Source: Geobacteraceae bacterium
Lineage (GTDB): Bacteria; Desulfobacterota; Desulfuromonadia; Geobacterales; Pseudopelobacteraceae
Reading direction: 5' to 3'
DNA length: 43,769 nucleotides
NCBI GenBank assembly: GCA_021286935.1
Contig: JAJTBI010000018.1
Location: 1 to 43,769 of the forward strand
In this document: piece by piece, positions 24,554-33,355 of the stretch
Numbering within the stretch: position 1 is the first letter of the stretch
Layout of the letters: each line of letters begins with the position of its first letter
Program-made: the position numbers and the translations under genes
The notes under the pieces: model-generated
Told to the model about the DNA's origin: nothing
The model's input: the letters and a program-made list of their open reading frames with translations, nothing else
Database searches by the model: none

Positions 24554-25936
24554 TTATTTTTCTTGCGGTTTCAGGCCATACTGAAGCAGTTTACGCTGTA
24601 AAGCAGTACGTTCCATCTCCAGGGCGGTTGCAGCCTTATCCAGATCCCAGAGTGACTGTTGCAGGGCCTGCAGGATAAAATCACGTTCAAAACGTTCACG
24701 TGCAGAGCGCAATGACTCAACGCCAGGTTTTTCCACATCTGCAGGTTCATGCGGTTCATCCCCCCTGCAACTACCACCCGGCATGAGCTCTGGCAGATCT
24801 TCTGCGGTTACTATCGGACCTGCCGCCATGATCAATATTCGCTCTACAATATTTTTCAGTTCACGGATGTTACCTGGCCAGTCATAGGTTTGCAGGCAGG
24901 CAAGGGCAGAATCATCAAAGGTCTTGGGCTCCCATCCCTCGCGGCGGTGAAACTGCCGCACAAAATGTTTGACAAGCAAGGGGATATCTTCTCGACGTTC
25001 ACGCAGGGGAGACAATTCCAGTGGTACCACCTGGAGCTGTTGATACAGATCCTCACGAAACTGGCCATCTTTTACGGCCTGGGAAAGAGAGCGGGATGAT
25101 GCGGCCACAACCCGCACATCAATCCGAACCGGGCGTGAACCTCCGCAACGTTCAAAGCTTTGTTCAGAAAGTATCCGTAACAGTTCCCCCTGCGCCTTCA
25201 AAGACAGCTCTTGAATCTCATCCAGAAACAAAGTGCCACCATCGGCGAGGTCAAGACGCCCGCGCTTCTGACTATCCGCCCCAAGGTACGCACCCCGTTC
25301 ATGCCCAAACAGTTCATCTGCAAGCAGTTGCTCTGGTACAGCCATACAATTAATAGACACAAACGGCTTATCGCGGCGGGTACTGTAATGATGAATAGCG
25401 CGGGCAACCAGCTCTTTACCGACGCCCTCCTCGCCATGAATAAGCACCGGTGTTGATGCAGGGGCAATCCGCTGTACCTGACCACGTAAAAGCTCTACAC
25501 CGGCAGAGGAGCCGACCATTTCATGCTCTTTTTGAACAGATTGTCGTAATGCCTCATTTTCTTTACGCAACTCCTTAAAGTTAAGCGCATTGGCAATGGT
25601 AATTAAGACCTTATCCAGTGAAAATGGCTTTTCAATAAAGTCAAATGCTCCCATTCTGGTCGCCTTAACTGCTGTTTCAATAGTTCCATGACCGGACATC
25701 ATGACCACGGTCAGGTCAGGGAAAAGATTTCTAATCCGATCAAGGGTTTGAATACCGTCCATACCCGGCATCCAGATATCCAGAAGAACCAGATCAGGCA
25801 CTTCCTCGCGTATCAGATCCAGTGCATCAGCACCATTTTCAGCATGCAGTACCTGATACCCCTCATCTTCAAGTATTCCGCAAAGTGAAAACCTGATGCT
25901 TTCCTCATCATCAACAACCAGGATCAGTTTTGACAT
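24554..25936 (-). CDS. NtrC-family response regulator, NtrX-like, with degenerate sigma-54 loop
   Basis: The protein has 460 aa: a receiver domain (about 1-120; D9, D10, phospho-acceptor D53, K103), an AAA+ domain (about 135-380) and a Fis-type helix-turn-helix (about 415-455). Walker A is GEEGVGKE (168-175) and Walker B GTLFLDE (234-240). The sigma-54 contact loop, normally GAFTGA, reads GAYLGA (215-220). The second arginine-finger position (PspF R168) is Gln (Q300), while the first is kept (R294). It may therefore act without sigma-54 activation. It lies 20 bases after the NtrY-like kinase gene, its likely partner. Confidence 0.9.
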   Translation of the reverse strand: MSKLILVVDDEESIRFSLCGILEDEGYQVLHAENGADALDLIREEVPDLVLLDIWMPGMDGIQTLDRIRNLFPDLTVVMMSGHGTIETAVKATRMGAFDFIEKPFSLDKVLITIANALNFKELRKENEALRQSVQKEHEMVGSSAGVELLRGQVQRIAPASTPVLIHGEEGVGKELVARAIHHYSTRRDKPFVSINCMAVPEQLLADELFGHERGAYLGADSQKRGRLDLADGGTLFLDEIQELSLKAQGELLRILSEQSFERCGGSRPVRIDVRVVAASSRSLSQAVKDGQFREDLYQQLQVVPLELSPLRERREDIPLLVKHFVRQFHRREGWEPKTFDDSALACLQTYDWPGNIRELKNIVERILIMAAGPIVTAEDLPELMPGGSCRGDEPHEPADVEKPGVESLRSARERFERDFILQALQQSLWDLDKAATALEMERTALQRKLLQYGLKPQEK

Positions 25937-25956
25937 ACATCTCCCCTCATCGTGGC

Positions 25957-28170
25957 CTAAGCGACCGGTAGTTCAATAACAAAACAGGCACCATTCGGAA
26001 GATTATCGCGGACCCGAACAAAGCCGTTATGATCAGAGACGATACTGGTAACAATAGCAAGCCCTAATCCGGTACCACCCTTTTTAGTGGAAAAATATGG
26101 TTCAAATAACCGTGATTTAACCTCTGCAGAAATACCTGGGCCGTTATCCGAGACACTGCATGAAACCATTTTAAGTTCTGCATCATAGGTGGTGGTAATA
26201 ACGACTACCCCCTTGTTATCCATTGCAGCAACCGCATTCTCAAGAAGATTGATCAAGACCCGCTTGATCTGATCACGGTCAATCTTCACTGTGGGAAGCT
26301 TTTGATCAGGCAAAAACTGATACTGAATCTCACGGTGAGCCTGTTCGTAGAGTGTCAGGGTTTCACGCACCAGTTCATTCAAATCATTATCAGAAGGTTG
26401 AACTGCCGGCATACGTGCAAAGTTTGAAAATTCATTAACCAGAACCTTCAACTCATCAACCGCTTTACTAATCATTGAAGTACACTCATCAAAAACTTTG
26501 CCGTCCTCATCATTTGAAAAACGGGTAAGATAGCGCTTTCTCAAGCGCTGAGCAGACAACTGAATGGGTGTGAGAGGATTTTTTATTTCATGGGCAATTC
26601 TACGTGCAACCTCTCGCCAAGCCGCCATCCTCTGCCCTTTGACCATCTGTGTCAAATCATCCAGAACCAGTACCGACCCAAGAAATTCGCCATGTTCATC
26701 GCGTAACATACTCAGGTTCATCTGTAATACATGGCGTTCGCCACGCATTTCCAAAGCGATTTGCCGACTGATAGTGTCATGACGGGTCAGCGCCATATCA
26801 CGTAGAGCATCACGCACAATCTCCAAATGTGCCTCTCGCATCACCTCACGGAAATTACGGCCTAAAACATGTAAGGTATTGATATGCAGAAGTCGTTCAG
26901 CAGAGGTATTGATGGTGGTTATAAGTCCGTCACGATCAACCGAGATTACTCCTGCAGCCACATTCCTCAGAACTATCTCCATGTATCTGCGGCGAGACTC
27001 AATCTCCAGGTTAATACGTGTCAACTCATCATTGGTTGAACTTAAAATCTGGCGCTGCGTCCTCAGATCTTGGATCATTGTATTAAAAGCACCTACCAAC
27101 ATACCAATTTCATCTGGGCCCTCCGCATCAATAACCACATCCAGGTCACCGTCTGCAACAGCACGCGTGCCATCAACCAGCGCCTGAATTGGCTTGGTCA
27201 TACTGTTGGCCAGGTAAATACCGATCCAGAATGAAAGAAACACAATTACGGAGGCGATTAGAAAGAGAACCAGCAGGTATCCAGTGGTGATGGGACTTTT
27301 AAGAATTTTCAAGCGCCTGAACTCTTGATAGGAGTCAGATATTTCGCGCATCTTACTAACCAACGAATGGGGTACATAGTAATTAACAACAACAACACCA
27401 ACCACATCCCGGTCGTTATAGGTAGAGTATATCGGCACAATACCGCGAATGAGGTCAGCCTTGCCGACTGAGTTCACTTTAGTCAGCTCACGCCCTGCCA
27501 GTGCCTGATTGATATCCTCTGAATTAGGGCTGGTGAGATCACCAAGCGGCACTTCAGGGTTTGAGGCGCGAATTAACTCCTCCCGCTGCGATGAGAACAC
27601 CTCTACGATACCAAGGTTGTATTCTTTCTGCTTCTCACGAACAAGCATCTTCATGCGCGGAAGACTATCTTCGTTCAGCAAACGGTCACGTTTAATGGTT
27701 GCGCTGAGTCTGTGTGCGTAAAAGAGGGCATTACTGGCTGAAGTTTTATAGTACGTTTGAGCGACCTCAAGAGATTCACTTAGCGATGTTTCAACCTGTA
27801 CGTTAAACCAGTTTTGAACGCTATTACTGATAAAACTCGCTGATGCAAAGAAGAGCAGCATGGTGGGAACAAGCGAAAGGCCAACAAACGAAATGACCAA
27901 CTTGGTTCTAAGGCGAGTCGCCAGAACATTTGAACGGCTTTCAACTAAAAGTTTTACAATATTCCGGCTTATGAGGTAAACAAGCAGAACAACGAGAAGT
28001 ACTATGACATTAATCATGCCAAAAATTACAACGTTACTTGATAAAGGCGCTTTGGAGCTAATTTGAGTTAAGCGAATTTCAATGCCGGTCAAGAGCACAA
28101 TCAACAGTACTGACAAGACAATAACAAGCGCTTCCCTGATCCGCTTTTTACGCTCTTCGACTGACAGCAC
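25957..28170 (-). CDS. NtrY-like membrane sensor histidine kinase
   Basis: The protein has 737 aa. Hydrophobic segments lie at about 15-32, 46-68, 90-114 and 298-320, with an extracytoplasmic sensor domain between the last two. HAMP (about 320-372), PAS (about 395-505), HisKA with phospho-acceptor H527 in 'RRIAHEIKNPLTPIQ', and a HATPase domain ('LINLLENAVAA', 'VSDNGPGI', 'GGTGLGLAIV') follow. This order is that of NtrY. The GTG start at 28168-28170 is chosen for its strong AAGGAGGTG site. NtrY/NtrX systems sense redox or nitrogen state in other proteobacteria; the signal here is unknown. First gene of an operon with the regulator and the ScpB-like gene. Confidence 0.92.
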   Translation of the reverse strand: MLSVEERKKRIREALVIVLSVLLIVLLTGIEIRLTQISSKAPLSSNVVIFGMINVIVLLVVLLVYLISRNIVKLLVESRSNVLATRLRTKLVISFVGLSLVPTMLLFFASASFISNSVQNWFNVQVETSLSESLEVAQTYYKTSASNALFYAHRLSATIKRDRLLNEDSLPRMKMLVREKQKEYNLGIVEVFSSQREELIRASNPEVPLGDLTSPNSEDINQALAGRELTKVNSVGKADLIRGIVPIYSTYNDRDVVGVVVVNYYVPHSLVSKMREISDSYQEFRRLKILKSPITTGYLLVLFLIASVIVFLSFWIGIYLANSMTKPIQALVDGTRAVADGDLDVVIDAEGPDEIGMLVGAFNTMIQDLRTQRQILSSTNDELTRINLEIESRRRYMEIVLRNVAAGVISVDRDGLITTINTSAERLLHINTLHVLGRNFREVMREAHLEIVRDALRDMALTRHDTISRQIALEMRGERHVLQMNLSMLRDEHGEFLGSVLVLDDLTQMVKGQRMAAWREVARRIAHEIKNPLTPIQLSAQRLRKRYLTRFSNDEDGKVFDECTSMISKAVDELKVLVNEFSNFARMPAVQPSDNDLNELVRETLTLYEQAHREIQYQFLPDQKLPTVKIDRDQIKRVLINLLENAVAAMDNKGVVVITTTYDAELKMVSCSVSDNGPGISAEVKSRLFEPYFSTKKGGTGLGLAIVTSIVSDHNGFVRVRDNLPNGACFVIELPVA

Positions 28171-28238
28171 CTTGATGCACCTCCTTCACAGCAACAACCA
28201 GCAGTTTAAGTTAAAAAGAGTATCACACTGAATCCGGC

Positions 28239-28266
28239 TTGAAAACCGTATTCACACTGCTATACT
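28239..28266 (+). promoter_or_regulatory. putative promoter of yaaR-like gene
   Basis: TTGAAA (28239-28244), 16 bases, then TATACT (28261-28266), 38 bases before the start codon. The region also separates it from the divergent kinase operon. Confidence 0.5.
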
Positions 28267-28304
28267 TATCTATATTCTTTAGCATAGCGTTCTACGGAGA
28301 CCAT

Positions 28305-28757
28305 ATGAAAATTACTGACAAGAATGGAGTACGGGACTTGCGCAAAAGCAGCCAGACAACTCCTTCAAAAAAAGATGGAGCTGGTCTCTTTTCGCTTTTC
28401 TCCACAGAATTGCAGACAAAACGACAAGAAATTGATCATTACAATCAAGATATAACAGAGTTAAGAACTTCACTTGAGGCAGCAGGCAAAACACTGGAAC
28501 AAGAACCCACAATCCAAAACTTCAAAAAATTCAGAGAGCTGCTAAGCAAGCTCGCAAAGCAGGTTTCAAGCGAAGCGTACCGACTCGAAAAGGTTGGCGG
28601 AACACCGATGAATCCAAGGTATTATGAAATTATTACTGTAATTGACAAGGAAGCTGACAAGCTATACGAGCTTGTTGTAAAGGAGCAGAAGGACAGAATG
28701 GCTATCACTGCCTCAGTAATTGGCATAAAGGGGCTAGTCGTGGACTTAATAACGTAA
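28305..28757 (+). CDS. YaaR/DUF327 family protein
   Basis: From the ATG at 28305 (GGAG six bases upstream) the protein has 150 aa. The C-terminal half matches the DUF327 pattern: a helix 'FKKFRELLSKLAKQVSSEAYRL', then 'RYYEIITVIDKEADKLYELV' and the terminal 'IGIKGLVVDLIT'. B. subtilis YaaR is the best-known member; its function is not well defined. An upstream in-frame TTG start at 28239 would begin inside the -35 and is rejected. It is monocistronic, convergent with rplQ, and unrelated in codon use and direction to the ribosomal block. Confidence 0.78.
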   Translation: MKITDKNGVRDLRKSSQTTPSKKDGAGLFSLFSTELQTKRQEIDHYNQDITELRTSLEAAGKTLEQEPTIQNFKKFRELLSKLAKQVSSEAYRLEKVGGTPMNPRYYEIITVIDKEADKLYELVVKEQKDRMAITASVIGIKGLVVDLIT

Positions 28758-28769
28758 ATCAGATTTAAA

Positions 28770-28805
28770 ACAAGAAAAGCGACCCGTATGGACCGCTTTT
28801 CTTGT
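28770..28805. terminator. bidirectional terminator, yaaR-like gene / ribosomal superoperon
   Basis: A perfect 12-bp stem (28770-28781 with 28794-28805) closes a 12-base loop. T-rich sequence follows on the minus strand. It ends the long ribosomal operon after rplQ and also serves the convergent gene. Confidence 0.85.
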
Positions 28806-28828
28806 TGCTTAAGCAGGTAATATTAAGC

Positions 28829-29197
28829 TTATTGAGCCGTTGCTTCTTCAACAAGTTCGATTACTGAAAGAGATGCCGCATCGCCTAAACGTTGTCCAAG
28901 CTTGATAATACGGGTGTAACCACCAGAACGTTCCTTGTACCGGGGGGCAATGGTACTGAACAACTTGGTTACAACCGACTTTTCACGAATATAGGCAGCT
29001 GCCTGACGTTGTGCATGCAGATCACCTCGTTTGCCAAGAGTAATCATCTTCTCGGCTACTGAACGAATCTCTTTGGCCTTGGCATCAGTAGTGACAATAC
29101 GCTCATGATTAAGGAGTGAAGTTACCATATTTCTGAACATGGCAATACGGTGACTGGTGGTACGGCCAAGTCTTCTGCCTGATTTATTGTGACGCAT
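28829..29197 (-). CDS. rplQ: 50S ribosomal protein L17
   Basis: This 122-aa protein begins '[17 protein letters not shown]', the L17 signature, and contains '[18 protein letters not shown]'. L17 sits near the polypeptide exit tunnel of the large subunit. It is the last gene of the alpha-operon part of the block, following rpoA as in most bacteria, and lies just before the shared terminator. Confidence 0.98.
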   Translation of the reverse strand: MRHNKSGRRLGRTTSHRIAMFRNMVTSLLNHERIVTTDAKAKEIRSVAEKMITLGKRGDLHAQRQAAAYIREKSVVTKLFSTIAPRYKERSGGYTRIIKLGQRLGDAASLSVIELVEEATAQ

Positions 29198-29234
29198 TGG
29201 TTCTTCCTTTCTACTGTTCTACAATAAGTATCCA

Positions 29235-29250
29235 CACCTTTGCTAAGGTG
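29235..29250 (-). other. small hairpin between rpoA and rplQ
   Basis: CACCTT-AGCA-AAGGTG on the minus strand begins immediately after the rpoA stop. A 6-bp stem with no T-run is unlikely to terminate fully; it could be an RNA-processing or stability element. Confidence 0.4.
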
Positions 29251-30273
29251 CTATTCTTCATCCTTCTGCTCACCACGCAGGCGCTTAATCACTTCAGGAT
29301 CTGGAAAAGAGTCCAGCTTCATACCAAAGGTCAGGCCCATTTCATTCAAAATATCTTTGATCTCATTGAGTGACTTACGGCCAAAATTCTGAGTTTTGAG
29401 CATTTCTGCTTCAGACTTTGACACAAGCTCACCGATCAGTTTGATACCGGCGTTTTTAAGACAATTTGCTGAGCGGACCGAAAGCTCAAGCTCTTCAACA
29501 GTGCGATACAGATTTTCATTTATCTTTGAATCATCTTCTGCAGCTTCATCCTGATAAAGCGGCTCAGACTCCTCATCGAAGTTAATAAAAATTGACATCT
29601 GTTCTTTTACAATCTTAGCGGCATAGGCGATGGCATCATCTGGTTTTACACTGCCATCAGTCCATACTTCCAGAGTAAGTTTGTCATAGTCAGTCATCTG
29701 ACCTACACGAGCATTTGAAACAACAAAGTTAACCTTGATAATGGGAGAGAAAATAGCATCTATGGGTATTGTACCTACAGGTGCCTTTTCATCACGGTTT
29801 CGGTCGGCGGAAACATAACCCTTGCCTATTTTTACCGTCATCTCCATCTCCAAGACAGCATCTTTACCGCACGTGGCAATATGCATCTCAGGGTTCATGA
29901 TCTCGACATTATGCGGGACCATAATATCAGCGGCTTTTATGATGCCGTCACCTTTATGAATAACACGGATGGTAGCCTGATCTGTCCCGTGAAAACGGAG
30001 TCGAACACTTTTAAGGTTTAATATAATATCTGTTACGTCTTCCGTAACACCCGGAATAGATGAAAACTCGTGTTGTACTCCCTTAATACGTACAGACGTA
30101 ATAGCAGCACCCTGCAAAGAAGAAAGCAGAACACGGCGAAGAGAATTGCCAAGCGTCGTACCAAAACCACGCTCAAACGGTTCCGCCACAAACTTTCCAT
30201 ACATTGCTGTAAGTGTTTCTTTCTCAATCTGAAGCTGTTTCGGCTTTATCAGATCACGCCAGTTTTTATACAT
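29251..30273 (-). CDS. rpoA: DNA-directed RNA polymerase subunit alpha
   Basis: The protein has 340 aa. The N-terminal assembly domain contains '[22 protein letters not shown]', the dimerisation signature. An acidic linker ('[11 protein letters not shown]') leads to the C-terminal domain ('[16 protein letters not shown]', '[19 protein letters not shown]') that binds UP elements and activators. The ATG follows GGGGAGG; part of that site lies in a small CCCC-TTGA-GGGG hairpin. Located between rpsD and rplQ as usual. Confidence 0.98.
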   Translation of the reverse strand: MYKNWRDLIKPKQLQIEKETLTAMYGKFVAEPFERGFGTTLGNSLRRVLLSSLQGAAITSVRIKGVQHEFSSIPGVTEDVTDIILNLKSVRLRFHGTDQATIRVIHKGDGIIKAADIMVPHNVEIMNPEMHIATCGKDAVLEMEMTVKIGKGYVSADRNRDEKAPVGTIPIDAIFSPIIKVNFVVSNARVGQMTDYDKLTLEVWTDGSVKPDDAIAYAAKIVKEQMSIFINFDEESEPLYQDEAAEDDSKINENLYRTVEELELSVRSANCLKNAGIKLIGELVSKSEAEMLKTQNFGRKSLNEIKDILNEMGLTFGMKLDSFPDPEVIKRLRGEQKDEE

Positions 30274-30282
30274 TCAATTCCT

Positions 30283-30294
30283 CCCCTCAAGGGG
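30283..30294 (-). promoter_or_regulatory. hairpin overlapping the rpoA ribosome binding site
   Basis: On the minus strand CCCC-TTGA-GGGG is followed directly by AGGAATTGA and the rpoA ATG. The 3' arm supplies part of the GGGGAGG site, so pairing could tune rpoA translation within the operon. Confidence 0.4.
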
Positions 30295-30334
30295 TAAACG
30301 ATAGACGACTGCGCAAACCAATACTGAACAAATA

Positions 30335-30961
30335 CTATTTGGAGTAAAGTTCAACAATCAGCTGTTCCTGGATCGGAGTGACGATATCTTCACGAACTGG
30401 TATCATCTTCACTGCGCCCTTAAAAGCATCACGCTCAAGCTCTAGCCATTGAGGAATACCACGACGCACAACAGCATCCAGCGCTTCATTGATTGAAACA
30501 ACTGCACGACTTTTCTCACGCAGCTCAATCTGGTCACCGGTTTTAACCTGCATTGACGGAATAGTCGCTTTACGCCCATTCAGAACGAAATGACCATGAC
30601 GAACCAATTGACGAGCTTCTGAACGTGAAGAAGCAAACCCCAAACGATAGACGACATTGTCAAGACGACGTTCCAGAAGGGTAAGCAGGTTTTCACCTGT
30701 AACCCCCTTCATACGATCAGCGCGGTCAAAGTAACTACGGAATTGCTTTTCAAGCAGACCGTATAAACGCTTAACTTTCTGTTTTTCACGCAACTGCACA
30801 CCGTAATCAGAGGTTTTAGAACGTCCTTGACCGTGTTGGCCCGGTGGATAATTACGACGCTTAAGGGCACATTTATCTGTATAGCAACGGTCCCCTTTCA
30901 GGAACAGCTCCATATTTTCTCGTCTGCACAAACGGCAGGATGGTCCGATATATCTAGCCAA
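30335..30961 (-). CDS. rpsD: 30S ribosomal protein S4, zinc-binding form
   Basis: The protein has 208 aa and begins '[16 protein letters not shown]'. It has a cysteine set (C9, C12 and two more near 26-31) typical of the zinc-containing C+ S4. The S4 RNA-binding domain includes '[26 protein letters not shown]'. S4 nucleates assembly of the small-subunit body and in many bacteria represses its own operon. It precedes rpoA. Confidence 0.98.
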   Translation of the reverse strand: MARYIGPSCRLCRRENMELFLKGDRCYTDKCALKRRNYPPGQHGQGRSKTSDYGVQLREKQKVKRLYGLLEKQFRSYFDRADRMKGVTGENLLTLLERRLDNVVYRLGFASSRSEARQLVRHGHFVLNGRKATIPSMQVKTGDQIELREKSRAVVSINEALDAVVRRGIPQWLELERDAFKGAVKMIPVREDIVTPIQEQLIVELYSK

Positions 30962-31009
30962 GACAACCTCCTCTTACTGTATCAGGTACTTATTTAATAA
31001 CGGTTAGTA

Positions 31010-31402
31010 TTATACTCTTCTACGTTTAGGTGGGCGGCAACCATTGTGCGGAATAGGCGTTACGTCTCGAATGAAGCTAACATTCAGACCGGTTGCCTGC
31101 AACGCACGAAGAGCAGACTCACGACCGGAGCCAGGTCCTTTAACATATACTTCTATATTCCGCAGACCATGTTCTTGGGCTTTACGTGCACAATCTTCAG
31201 CAGCAACTTGTGCAGCGAAGGGAGTGCTTTTACGTGAGCCCTTAAAGCCCTTTGCACCTGCAGTAGACCAAGCAACAACATTACCCACCGGATCAGTGAT
31301 GGTAATAATGGTATTGTTAAACGTTGCCTGTATATGAGCAACGCCATTGGTAATATTCTTTTTTTCTTTCTTTTTTCTGACGACCTTTTTTGGGGCGGCC
31401 AT
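31010..31402 (-). CDS. rpsK: 30S ribosomal protein S11
   Basis: The 130-aa protein has a basic N-terminus ('[11 protein letters not shown]') and the S11 core '[18 protein letters not shown]', '[13 protein letters not shown]' and C-terminal '[12 protein letters not shown]'. It forms part of the platform near the mRNA exit in the small subunit. It lies between rpsM and rpsD. Confidence 0.98.
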   Translation of the reverse strand: MAAPKKVVRKKKEKKNITNGVAHIQATFNNTIITITDPVGNVVAWSTAGAKGFKGSRKSTPFAAQVAAEDCARKAQEHGLRNIEVYVKGPGSGRESALRALQATGLNVSFIRDVTPIPHNGCRPPKRRRV

Positions 31403-31431
31403 ACTACCTCCAGACGTATTCTGTGGTTAAA

Positions 31432-31800
31432 TTACTTTTTCTTGCCAGCTACCGTACGAGCAGGACCTTTACGTGTACGTGCATTGGTCTTCGTACGTTG
31501 TCCACGACAAGGCAAGCCTTTACGATGACGCAAACCACGATAACAACCGAGGTCCATCAGGCGCTTGATATTCATAGACACTTCACGACGAAGGTCACCT
31601 TCAACCTTAACATTCTTATCAATCTCCTCACGCAGCTTTCCAATCTCAGCCTCAGTGAGTTTATCTGTCCTAGTACTACCGTCTATACTAGTAGCAGCAA
31701 GAATATTCTTGGCGGTTGTGCGCCCGATGCCATAAATATAGGTCAAGGCGATCTCTATCCGCTTGTTTTTTGGTAGGTCAATACCCGCAATACGTGCCAC
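31432..31800 (-). CDS. rpsM: 30S ribosomal protein S13
   Basis: The GTG at 31798-31800, preceded by AAGGAGG, gives a 122-aa protein starting (M)[13 protein letters not shown], the invariant S13 N-terminus. The frame continues 18 codons upstream, but those would overlap rpmJ and do not resemble S13. Further marks are '[12 protein letters not shown]' and '[21 protein letters not shown]'. S13 contacts tRNA in the small-subunit head. Confidence 0.97.
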   Translation of the reverse strand: MARIAGIDLPKNKRIEIALTYIYGIGRTTAKNILAATSIDGSTRTDKLTEAEIGKLREEIDKNVKVEGDLRREVSMNIKRLMDLGCYRGLRHRKGLPCRGQRTKTNARTRKGPARTVAGKKK

Positions 31801-31819
31801 TGCTCGTCCTCCTTGGTTG

Positions 31820-31933
31820 TTACCCTTGACGTTGAGAATGCTTAGGTGTGTCACAAATAACGCGCACTACACCTTTGCGCTTAATGATCTTGCACTTATC
31901 GCAGATCTTTTTGACAGATGCCCGAACTTTCAT
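31820..31933 (-). CDS. rpmJ: 50S ribosomal protein L36, zinc-binding form
   Basis: This is a 37-aa gene, start ATG at 31931-31933, stop TAA at 31820-31822. The protein starts [17 protein letters not shown]. Its zinc ligands C11, C14, C27 and H32 mark the C+ type. It lies 27 bases after map and 19 before rpsM. infA, which in many genomes sits between map and rpmJ, is absent here. Confidence 0.97.
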   Translation of the reverse strand: MKVRASVKKICDKCKIIKRKGVVRVICDTPKHSQRQG

Positions 31934-31960
31934 TTCTGTTCACCTTTCTGCCTACGCTCC

Positions 31961-32707
31961 TTAAAGACGCGTAAGAATATCAGGACCTTTAGCCGTTATT
32001 GCTACAGTATGCTCAAAATGGGCCGAAAGACTACCATCAGCGGTCACTGTAGTCCAGCCGTCACCCAGAACCTTTACTGCAAAATCACCTTTATTTACCA
32101 TTGGTTCAATTGCCAACACCATACCTGTCTTAAGCTGTACACCTCTTCCAGCCAAGCCATAGTTTGGAACTTGTGGTTCTTCGTGCAATCTTTTACCAAT
32201 ACCATGTCCAACAAAATCACGTACAACAGAATAACCAGCGTTCTCAACATGAGTCTGAACAGCTGAAGAAATATCAAACAAACGACCCCCAGAAACGGCC
32301 TGTTCTATTCCCTTATAAAGCGACTCTTCCGTAACCCGAAGAAGACGAGTTGCTTCAGCACCAATAGAGGCTACAGGAATGGTAACAGCCGCGTCACCGT
32401 AAAATTCATCATAGAGCACACCAAAATCAATACTAAGTATGTCACCTTCTTCGAGAGGTGTTGAATTTGGCATACCATGAATCACTCGGTCATTGGGAGA
32501 ACAACAAAGAGCAAAAGGAAATCCAGCATACCCTTTAAAGGCTGGTACAGCCTTACGTTTCTTGGTTTCCTTAAGCGCTATATCTTCCAATTCAAGCGTC
32601 GAAACGCCTGGCACTGTTTTTTCCTTCAAAAGAGCAAGAACTTCTGCAACAATCTGACAAGGCACACGCATCCGCTCAATCTCACGCAGAGACTTCAGGA
32701 CGATCAT
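31961..32707 (-). CDS. map: type I methionine aminopeptidase
   Basis: From the ATG at 32705-32707 the protein has 248 aa and removes N-terminal methionine from nascent proteins. It belongs to the M24 pita-bread fold: metal ligands lie in 'LSIDFGVLYDEFYGDAAVT' (two Asp), 'VGHGIGKRLHEEP' (His), 'IEPMV' (Glu) and 'HFEHTVAI' (Glu). The start is two bases after the adk stop. A longer frame to 32779 would lie inside adk and is rejected. Confidence 0.96.
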   Translation of the reverse strand: MIVLKSLREIERMRVPCQIVAEVLALLKEKTVPGVSTLELEDIALKETKKRKAVPAFKGYAGFPFALCCSPNDRVIHGMPNSTPLEEGDILSIDFGVLYDEFYGDAAVTIPVASIGAEATRLLRVTEESLYKGIEQAVSGGRLFDISSAVQTHVENAGYSVVRDFVGHGIGKRLHEEPQVPNYGLAGRGVQLKTGMVLAIEPMVNKGDFAVKVLGDGWTTVTADGSLSAHFEHTVAITAKGPDILTRL

Positions 32708-32709
32708 TA

Positions 32710-33354
32710 TTAATTCACCAAAGCACTTATAATCCGCTGCTGAATTTCTGCTATCGCACCCATACCGAGTATTGAACACAAAACATTCTTAGACTTGTAG
32801 TAGTCCTTGAGCGGAGCGGTCTGCTGTTCATACACCAGCAACCTATTACGAACCGTAGCTTCTTGATCGTCTGCTCGCTGCACCAAGCCCGAGCCACACA
32901 CATCACACACATCCGCTTGCAAAGGCGCATCAAAAGCAACGTGATATCCCTTACCACACGAAGGACAAGAACGACGCCCAGAAAGACGCTTCACAATCTC
33001 ATCATTGTCAACCTCAAGGGACACGACATGATCTATTGAACGACCTGCCTGCTTTAAAATAGCATCTAAGGCATCAGCCTGAGGTATCGTACGAGGAAAG
33101 CCATCAAGAATAAAACCTGAACGGCAATCATCTTGAGCAAGCCTCTCAGCAACAATACCGAGCACAATATCATCAGAAACAAGACCACCCTGGGTCATAA
33201 TTTCCTGAGCTTTCAAACCAAGCGGAGTACCAGCTTTTACTGCTGCCCGCAACATGTCACCTGTGGACACCTGAGGAATCCTATATGTTTCAACCAAAAA
33301 CTGCGCCTGAGTCCCCTTACCAGCCCCCGGAGGACCAAACAGTATCAAATTCAT
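32710..33354 (-). CDS. adk: adenylate kinase, zinc-LID type
   Basis: The 214-aa enzyme interconverts ATP + AMP and 2 ADP. It has the P-loop [10 protein letters not shown] (residues 7-16), '[14 protein letters not shown]' and a long LID carrying four cysteines ('CPSCGKGYH' and 'CDVCG') that would bind zinc. It sits one base after secY and two before map, the usual secY-adk-map arrangement. Confidence 0.97.
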   Translation of the reverse strand: MNLILFGPPGAGKGTQAQFLVETYRIPQVSTGDMLRAAVKAGTPLGLKAQEIMTQGGLVSDDIVLGIVAERLAQDDCRSGFILDGFPRTIPQADALDAILKQAGRSIDHVVSLEVDNDEIVKRLSGRRSCPSCGKGYHVAFDAPLQADVCDVCGSGLVQRADDQEATVRNRLLVYEQQTAPLKDYYKSKNVLCSILGMGAIAEIQQRIISALVN

Positions 33355-33355
33355 A

